A stretch of DNA of 64,000 bases from contig NZ_JABAIK010000004.1 in the NCBI RefSeq assembly GCF_012641465.1, positions 1-64,000 of the forward strand, in the 5' to 3' direction. Numbering within the stretch: the first letter of the stretch is position 1; every line of letters begins with the position of its first letter. The DNA comes from Vibrio agarilyticus. GTDB taxonomy: Bacteria > Pseudomonadota > Gammaproteobacteria > Enterobacterales > Vibrionaceae. Shown one piece after another: positions 58,951 through 64,000 of the stretch. The translations under genes and the position numbers were made by a program. Under the pieces are notes generated by a model. The model saw only the letters and a program-made list of their open reading frames with translations. It had not been told where the DNA came from and did not search any database.

Positions 58951-58970
58951 CTGCCCATTCTCATGGGCAG
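58951..58970 (+). terminator. Hairpin just after grcA
   Basis: CTGCCCAT-TCTC-ATGGGCAG forms an 8-bp stem 8 bases after the grcA stop. There is no T-run, so it may protect the 3' end more than terminate. Confidence 0.45.
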
Positions 58971-59005
58971 ACTGCGCCAGTTGATACTGGAGTGACAGAC
59001 ATGTT

Positions 59006-59028
59006 AAGGGCGCTCATTGAGCGCCCTT
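59006..59028. terminator. Hairpin between grcA and thrC
   Basis: AAGGGCGCTC-ATT-GAGCGCCCTT is a perfect 10-bp stem between two converging genes. The T-run is weak on both strands (ATTGTATT on plus). I read it as a shared terminator. Confidence 0.65.
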
Positions 59029-59070
59029 ATTGTATTGATATCCAAACCATTTCAAACGAGGCTGGGAATC

Positions 59071-60357
59071 TTACTTAGCCTGCACTTGGCGTAATATCAC
59101 TTTCAACGCGTCAAAATCTGCATCAAGCTCAGCTGAAAGCAGTGGCAATTTGGCATGCTTTGCCAAAGGTGCTGGCAATTCAATATCGGCACCCAAAATA
59201 TCATCCACCACTTCTTTGAACTTCGCCGGATGCGCCGTACACAAAAATAGCCCTGTCTCATCAGCTTGAAGCTGCTGATTTAGCACTTGGTACGCAATTG
59301 CGCCATGAGGTTCACATAAGTAACCGAGCTGATTCAATTCACGTACAGCCGCTGCACTTTGCTCGTCAGTCACCGCGCCTTTACCAAGAGTTTCAAGCCC
59401 CCATGTTTTCACTCGGCATAACTCTTCAATACGTGGCCAGTTATTGGGCTGGCTGACATCCATTGCATTGGATGTGGTCGCTATGGTTGGTTTTGGCTCC
59501 CAACGTCCCGTTTCTAAGTAGCGCGGTACGGTATCGTTAACATTGGTTGCGGCGATAAAGCGCTTGATCGGCAGGCCGAGAGCTTTTGCTAGCAACCCAG
59601 CCGTCAAGTTACCAAAATTACCGCTTGGCACCGACACAACAAGATTGTCGCGCTGCGCCGCAGGCACTTGTGCAACGGCTTCAAAGTAATAACAAATTTG
59701 CGCCATCAAACGACTAATATTAATTGAGTTAGCCGAATTCAAACCGATTTCTTGGCGTAGCTCCGCATCATCAAACGCTTGCTTCACCAGCGCCTGACAC
59801 GCATCAAAGTCGCCATTAATTGCCACGGTATGAATGTTGCCACCCAGTGTACAAAAGAGTTTTTCTTGTAACGGGCTGATTTTTCCTTTTGGATACAAAA
59901 TCACGACATTGATGTTCTCCATGCCATAAAAGGCATGTGCCACGGCGGCACCAGTATCCCCTGATGTTGCGGTCAAAATCGTGATTTTTCCACCATCAGA
60001 GACCGCCGCAAGTGATTGCGCCATAAAGCGGCCACCAAAATCTTTAAAGGCAAGTGTTGGGCCGTGGAATAGCTCGAGTGCGTAAACACCCTCTTTTACC
60101 GATTTGATCGGAGCTGGAAATTGAAACGCGGCATCAACCATCGCACTAACTTGCTCTGGAGCCAATTCATCGCCAATCAACGCAGACAAAATAGCGCTAC
60201 TGCGGGTGACAAAATCTTGTTCGAGCAACCCATCAACATCACTGAGCGCCGGCAGCGCTTCAGGGAAAAACAGCCCTTGGTTACGTCCTAACCCTTGACG
60301 AACCGCTTGAGCAAAAGAGACTTGCTCGTCATTTTCTTTTATGTTGTACAGCTTCAT
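59071..60357 (-). CDS. thrC: Threonine synthase ThrC
   Basis: ThrC converts O-phosphohomoserine to threonine using pyridoxal phosphate. The 428-residue length equals E. coli. The PLP-binding lysine lies in [13 protein letters not shown] near residue 107, and the phosphate-binding SGDTGAA and VPSGNFGN loops are visible. The ATG overlaps the thrB stop (ATGA), so translation is coupled. It is the last gene of thrLABC and converges on grcA. Confidence 0.97.
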   Translation of the reverse strand: MKLYNIKENDEQVSFAQAVRQGLGRNQGLFFPEALPALSDVDGLLEQDFVTRSSAILSALIGDELAPEQVSAMVDAAFQFPAPIKSVKEGVYALELFHGPTLAFKDFGGRFMAQSLAAVSDGGKITILTATSGDTGAAVAHAFYGMENINVVILYPKGKISPLQEKLFCTLGGNIHTVAINGDFDACQALVKQAFDDAELRQEIGLNSANSINISRLMAQICYYFEAVAQVPAAQRDNLVVSVPSGNFGNLTAGLLAKALGLPIKRFIAATNVNDTVPRYLETGRWEPKPTIATTSNAMDVSQPNNWPRIEELCRVKTWGLETLGKGAVTDEQSAAAVRELNQLGYLCEPHGAIAYQVLNQQLQADETGLFLCTAHPAKFKEVVDDILGADIELPAPLAKHAKLPLLSAELDADFDALKVILRQVQAK

Positions 60358-61322
60358 AGCTCACTTCCTGTAACTCTTGCACCTTGTTTATCAAGGCGAC
60401 AAATATGGACAAATCCCTGTTCATTTTGCACATAGTGCTCTTCTAGCCAGCGCGCAACACGCTGAGCGACATCGTAGTCTTTACAGACGCTAAAGAGTGT
60501 CGGACCGCTGCCTGAAATACCACAGGCTAACGCCCCTGCGCTCATTGCGTATTGGCGTGCGGCGGCAAACCCTGGTAATAGTCGCTCACGGTAAGGTTCT
60601 GCGATGACGTCTTTAATCATCGATGCGGCAAGCTCTGGCTGACCAGAGTGACATGCGTGAATGAACCCGGCAAGATGACGACCATGGGCAATCACGTCTT
60701 GTCGACGATACTGAGCCGGAAGAATAGCACGCGCTTCGGCTGTAGACACTTTAATGCCCGGATACGCCATTACCCAATACCATTCATCAAAACACGGAAC
60801 CGACTGACTGATAATACCAAGCTCTTCAAGCATCAGCTGCAATCCACCGAGGTAGCACGGTGCCACATTATCATAATGAATGCCACCTGAGATCTTGCCT
60901 TCCATCTCGCCCATCAGTGCAAGGAGTGCCATTTCATCAAGCGGCTCACCGTGAAATCGATTTAACGCATCCAGCGCGGCAACAATAGAGCACGCACTTG
61001 AGCCCAACCCTGAGCCTATCGGCATATTTTTTTCTAACGTCATGGTCACAGGTTTAATCGACTGGCCTAATTTGTCGAGTTCGCGAGCAAACACTTGCCA
61101 ACAATCATAAACGATGTTTTCGGTGGGTTCGGTCGGTAGCTTATCCACAAAACGACCTGCGGTACGCAACGTAAACGGAGCATCACCCCGTTCGACTTTC
61201 ACTCTATCGCCAAGCAGTGCCCCATCAATCGGTGAAACCGCCGCGCCGAGTACATCAAACCCAACACTCACATTACCAATCGACGCTGGCGCGTAGACCA
61301 CCACATCCATATCACAGCTCAT
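60354..61322 (-). CDS. thrB: Homoserine kinase ThrB
   Basis: ThrB phosphorylates homoserine. The protein (322 residues from the start chosen) is a GHMP kinase with the ATP-binding motif [17 protein letters not shown] near residue 96 and the C-terminal [13 protein letters not shown] use the ATG at 61322 ([14 protein letters not shown]), 8 bases from AGGG; the ATG at 61310 would match E. coli more closely and remains possible. It begins at the thrA stop and overlaps thrC by 4 bases. Confidence 0.95.
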   Translation of the reverse strand: MSCDMDVVVYAPASIGNVSVGFDVLGAAVSPIDGALLGDRVKVERGDAPFTLRTAGRFVDKLPTEPTENIVYDCWQVFARELDKLGQSIKPVTMTLEKNMPIGSGLGSSACSIVAALDALNRFHGEPLDEMALLALMGEMEGKISGGIHYDNVAPCYLGGLQLMLEELGIISQSVPCFDEWYWVMAYPGIKVSTAEARAILPAQYRRQDVIAHGRHLAGFIHACHSGQPELAASMIKDVIAEPYRERLLPGFAAARQYAMSAGALACGISGSGPTLFSVCKDYDVAQRVARWLEEHYVQNEQGFVHICRLDKQGARVTGSEL

Positions 61323-61324
61323 GA

Positions 61325-63784
61325 TCACATCCCTAATTTCCAGCCAAGCGTACGCATGACATCTGAGAAAACCCCAGCAGCTGTCACTTGAGTGCCTGCG
61401 CCATAACCACGTAAAACCAGTGGGATGGGATTGTAATAGCGGCTATAGAAGGCGAGAGCGTTTTCACCATTTTTGATCTTGAACATAGGATCGTCTTCAT
61501 CCACCGCCGCAATACTGACTCGGCATTTACCGTTATCAATTTCCCCCACATAGCGCAGCACTTTGCCTTGCTCTGCAGCATCTTCAGCGAGCTGCTTAAA
61601 GTAGGCATCAGCCTCAGGTAGGCGTGCCATAAATTCATCCACAGAACCAGAATCATCAAACCCTGGCGGCAGTGCTTTCTCAATCACCACATCGTCAAGC
61701 TCAAGTGCCATACCCGCTTCACGCGCCAAAATCAGAAGTTTACGCGCCACATCCAAGCCAGAAAGATCATCTCGAGGATCAGGTTCAGTGAACCCATTTT
61801 GCTTGGCAATCAGTGTCGCTTCACTCAGCGTCATCCCTTCGTCAAGCTTGCCAAAGATGTATGAAAGCGAACCGGATAAAATGCCAATAAAGCGTTCTAA
61901 CTCATCACCGGCGGCAATGAGATTTTGCATATTTTCAATAACCGGCAATCCCGCACCAACCGTTGTCTCATACATCAATTTACGGCGAGACTGACGAGCA
62001 ACATCGCGCAACTGGTGATAGTAGGACATGCTGGCGGTGTTGGCTTTTTTGTTCGGTGTGACAACGTGGAAGCCTGCCGCTAGAAAATCAGCGTATTGGC
62101 TGGCAATCGCCTCACTCGAGGTACAATCCACCAATACCGGGTTGATGATATGGTTACGCTGCACCAGCGCCGACAAATTCGCGAGTGAAAATGTCTCACT
62201 CGCCCCTTGCATGCGATCGCGCCAGTGTTCAAGTGGTAGACCTGCGCCATCAAGCAGCACGCCTTTACTGTTGGCAAGGCCGCACACGCGGATCACAATA
62301 CCACGCTCAGCAAGCTTTGATTGCTGACGATAAACCTGATCCACTAATTCAGCGCCAACGCCACCGACGCCAACAACAAACAGATCTAAAAAGTATTTAG
62401 AATTGAACAGATTTTCATGACACGCTTTGACCGACTCAGAGATTTTATCTTCTGGGATCACCGCCGAAATCGCGCGCTCAGAAGATCCTTGCGCAATCGC
62501 CACAACATTGACATTGACTTCAGCCAGTGATGAGAAAAAGCGAGACGCCACACCGCGCGAGGTGCGCATGCCATCGCCAACGAGTGTCACAATCGCGACA
62601 TTATCAAGAAACTCAACAGGCTCTAGTAGGTTCTCTTTTAATTCGAGTTCAAAGGCATCGCACAGCGCCTGTTTGGCACGGACTTTATCTTGAGCTTCAA
62701 TACAGAAACTGATGCTGTATTCCGAAGAGGACTGGGTAATAAGAACTATCGATACACCCGCAGCCGACATCGCACCAAAGACTCGGCTGGCCATGCCAAC
62801 CATGCCCTTCATACCTGGCCCTGATACATTCACCATAGTCAGCTTATTGAGTGTGGTAATGCCTTTGATTGCCAGTTTATCTTCACCTGTATCTTGGCCG
62901 ATGAGCGTGCCTGCGCCTTGAGGATTAAAGCTATTTTTGATGAGACACGGAATATAGAAACGAGCAATCGGCGCAATAGTTTTAGGGTGCAATACTGACG
63001 CGCCAAAGTAAGAGAGCTCCATTGCTTCTTGATAGCTCAGAGACTTCAATAGGCGAGCATCTTCCACCAGCCGAGGATCGCAGTTAAACACGCCATCGAC
63101 GTCCGTCCAAATCTCACAGCACTCTGCTCGCAAACACGCAGCCAAAATAGCGGCAGAATAATCTGACCCGTTGCGCCCAAGCGTCACTAACTCACCGTCT
63201 TCATTACCAGCAGTGAAACCTGGCATGATATGCACATGATTGTCCGGTAGTGGATTTTGAGCAAAGCGCTGAGTCGATGCATCGACATCCACCATAGCTT
63301 CAAGATGGTCGCCGTGAGCCAGTAAGTATTCGACAGGGTCAATCAGATTAACTGCATGCCCTTTGGCTCGCAGTACGGCACGCATTAATTGAATGGAAAT
63401 GCGCTCACCTTTGCTGATGATGCGCGCATTGACGTTATTAGGACACATGCCCAATAAGCGAATACCGCTAACAAATTTACCTAATTGATCCAGCGATTGG
63501 GTCACTTGAGCATGATACTCACTCAAATCAATCGTCGGTAACTGCTCTGCAATCGCACTCGAAAGCGCGGCGAAACTGGCTTGCAATTCTTGCACAGCTG
63601 GCTCAACCGCACCTTGCGCTAATGCGGTCTCAATCACCGCGACCAATTTATTCGTGGTTTTGCCCGGTGCAGAAAGCACAACTGCCGTATTTTCCTGCTG
63701 TGCGTTATTTGCGATGATTTCTGCAGCGCGTAAAAAACGCTCAGCATCCGATAAGGATGAACCACCAAACTTTAATACTCGCAT
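61325..63784 (-). CDS. thrA: Bifunctional aspartokinase I / homoserine dehydrogenase I ThrA
   Basis: ThrA catalyses the first and third steps from aspartate to homoserine and is inhibited by threonine. The 819-residue length is close to E. coli (820). The aspartokinase domain opens with [15 protein letters not shown], two ACT regulatory domains lie about 310-450, and the homoserine dehydrogenase domain begins with [10 protein letters not shown] near residue 470. I use the ATG at 63784 ([11 protein letters not shown]), which follows GGAGGAAGGG; four codons upstream are not needed. It is preceded by thrL and an attenuator. Confidence 0.97.
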   Translation of the reverse strand: MRVLKFGGSSLSDAERFLRAAEIIANNAQQENTAVVLSAPGKTTNKLVAVIETALAQGAVEPAVQELQASFAALSSAIAEQLPTIDLSEYHAQVTQSLDQLGKFVSGIRLLGMCPNNVNARIISKGERISIQLMRAVLRAKGHAVNLIDPVEYLLAHGDHLEAMVDVDASTQRFAQNPLPDNHVHIMPGFTAGNEDGELVTLGRNGSDYSAAILAACLRAECCEIWTDVDGVFNCDPRLVEDARLLKSLSYQEAMELSYFGASVLHPKTIAPIARFYIPCLIKNSFNPQGAGTLIGQDTGEDKLAIKGITTLNKLTMVNVSGPGMKGMVGMASRVFGAMSAAGVSIVLITQSSSEYSISFCIEAQDKVRAKQALCDAFELELKENLLEPVEFLDNVAIVTLVGDGMRTSRGVASRFFSSLAEVNVNVVAIAQGSSERAISAVIPEDKISESVKACHENLFNSKYFLDLFVVGVGGVGAELVDQVYRQQSKLAERGIVIRVCGLANSKGVLLDGAGLPLEHWRDRMQGASETFSLANLSALVQRNHIINPVLVDCTSSEAIASQYADFLAAGFHVVTPNKKANTASMSYYHQLRDVARQSRRKLMYETTVGAGLPVIENMQNLIAAGDELERFIGILSGSLSYIFGKLDEGMTLSEATLIAKQNGFTEPDPRDDLSGLDVARKLLILAREAGMALELDDVVIEKALPPGFDDSGSVDEFMARLPEADAYFKQLAEDAAEQGKVLRYVGEIDNGKCRVSIAAVDEDDPMFKIKNGENALAFYSRYYNPIPLVLRGYGAGTQVTAAGVFSDVMRTLGWKLGM

Positions 63785-63810
63785 CCCTTCCTCCAAAGTT
63801 TTAATCCAAT

Positions 63811-63846
63811 AAAAAAAGGCCCGTATCTTTTGGGATACAGGCCTTT
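63811..63846 (-). terminator. thr operon attenuator terminator
   Basis: On the minus strand AAAGGCCTGTATCC pairs with the downstream GATACGGGCCTTT (one mismatch), followed by TTTTTT. It lies between thrL and thrA, the place of the thr attenuator. Confidence 0.92.
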
Positions 63847-63862
63847 AATGATTTTGTTTCGC

Positions 63863-63940
63863 TCAGCAGCCTGCCCCAACTATGCCAATGTCGGTAATGG
63901 TAATCATCGTGGTTGTGGTCAGAATATTATGCTGAGTCAT
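63863..63940 (-). CDS. thrL: thr operon leader peptide ThrL
   Basis: This 25-codon frame begins MTQHNILTTTTMITITDI and ends GAGC followed by TGA. It contains seven Thr and five Ile codons, including four Thr in a row. Such a peptide senses charged tRNA-Thr and tRNA-Ile: stalling lets transcription read past the attenuator 17 bases downstream into thrABC. The frame is too short for ordinary gene calls. Confidence 0.92.
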   Translation of the reverse strand: MTQHNILTTTTMITITDIGIVGAGC

Positions 63941-64000
63941 AGCTCTCAAATTGTGTTCGCTTTAATTCGCTAGCCATACGTTTACCGATTTTATTGGGTT
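63927..64000 (-). CDS. Possible 3' end of an upstream gene overlapping thrL
   Basis: A minus-strand frame is open from the window edge to a TAA at 63927-63929 and reads PNKIGKRMASELKRTQFESY then DSA. The composition looks protein-like, and it would overlap the first codons of thrL. In E. coli a methyltransferase gene lies before thrL. Only 23 codons are visible, so this may be a chance open frame. Confidence 0.3.
   Translation of the reverse strand, partial: PNKIGKRMASELKRTQFESYDSA

Overview
This window looks like ordinary chromosomal backbone of a Vibrio, carried on both strands. The Vibrio reading rests on gene content and order (vpsR beside mutH and lysS, hlyU-nhaR-nptA beside rpsT-murJ-ribF-ileS, a PilZ gene tail to tail with tyrA-aroF), on Vibrio-like proteins (HlyU, VpsR, a long ThyA), and on intergenic ERIC-type repeats ending in TATACCC/GGGTATA. 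I do not assign a species. I see no prophage, insertion sequence with a transposase, CRISPR array, tRNA or defence island.

Layout. 1-714: leader and two promoters of a leftward rRNA operon whose 16S gene lies just outside the window, then an ERIC-like repeat. 719-5995: clpB (sigma-32 promoter), pgeF and rluD, with bamD divergent. 6076-9502: ERIC, raiA, a 268-bp MITE-like repeat, a terminator/attenuator, pheA, yjjX, trpR. 9525-14838: slt, a tandem ERIC+MITE pair, ettA, a third MITE, a PilZ gene. 14835-20794: tyrA, aroF (TyrR boxes), the peptidoglycan-recycling genes nagZ, anmK and murQ, and a lipoprotein gene. 20869-29336: ispH, fkpB, lspA, ileS, ribF, murJ, with rpsT divergent. 29394-32480: hlyU, nhaR and the Na+/phosphate transporter nptA (Pho box). 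32559-39458: thyA, lgt, a TSUP permease, ptsP and rppH, a 600-bp intergenic region rich in DnaA boxes with a LexA-like box, then mutH. 39715-48601: vpsR, lysS, prfB (programmed frameshift), recJ, dsbC, xerD, fldB. 48698-58942: brnQ, trmN6, srmB, yaaA, a sodium:alanine symporter, a DUF3545 gene, a hemerythrin, ung, nfo and grcA (FNR box). 59071-63940: thrC, thrB, thrA and the thrL leader.

How it fits together. Several modules are whole pathways: Phe/Tyr synthesis (pheA, tyrA, aroF), threonine synthesis (thrLABC), lipoprotein maturation (lgt, lspA), muropeptide recycling (slt, nagZ, anmK, murQ), and DNA repair (mutH, recJ, xerD, ung, nfo). The regulators HlyU, VpsR and the PilZ protein link the region to virulence and biofilm control in better-known vibrios.

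Most notable. (1) A DnaA-box cluster between rppH and mutH that looks like the DARS2 DnaA-reactivation locus, with an embedded LexA-like box. (2) A roughly 280-bp palindromic-ended repeat family (three full copies, one 81-bp deletion form, one 32-bp remnant) whose TATACCC termini and TA junctions match those of the eight ERIC-like copies, including one tandem junction sharing a single TA. (3) Repeats that touch genes directly: the clpB stop, the hlyU 3' end, the slt 5' region, and the leaders of pheA and the PilZ gene. I found no clearly new enzymatic system.
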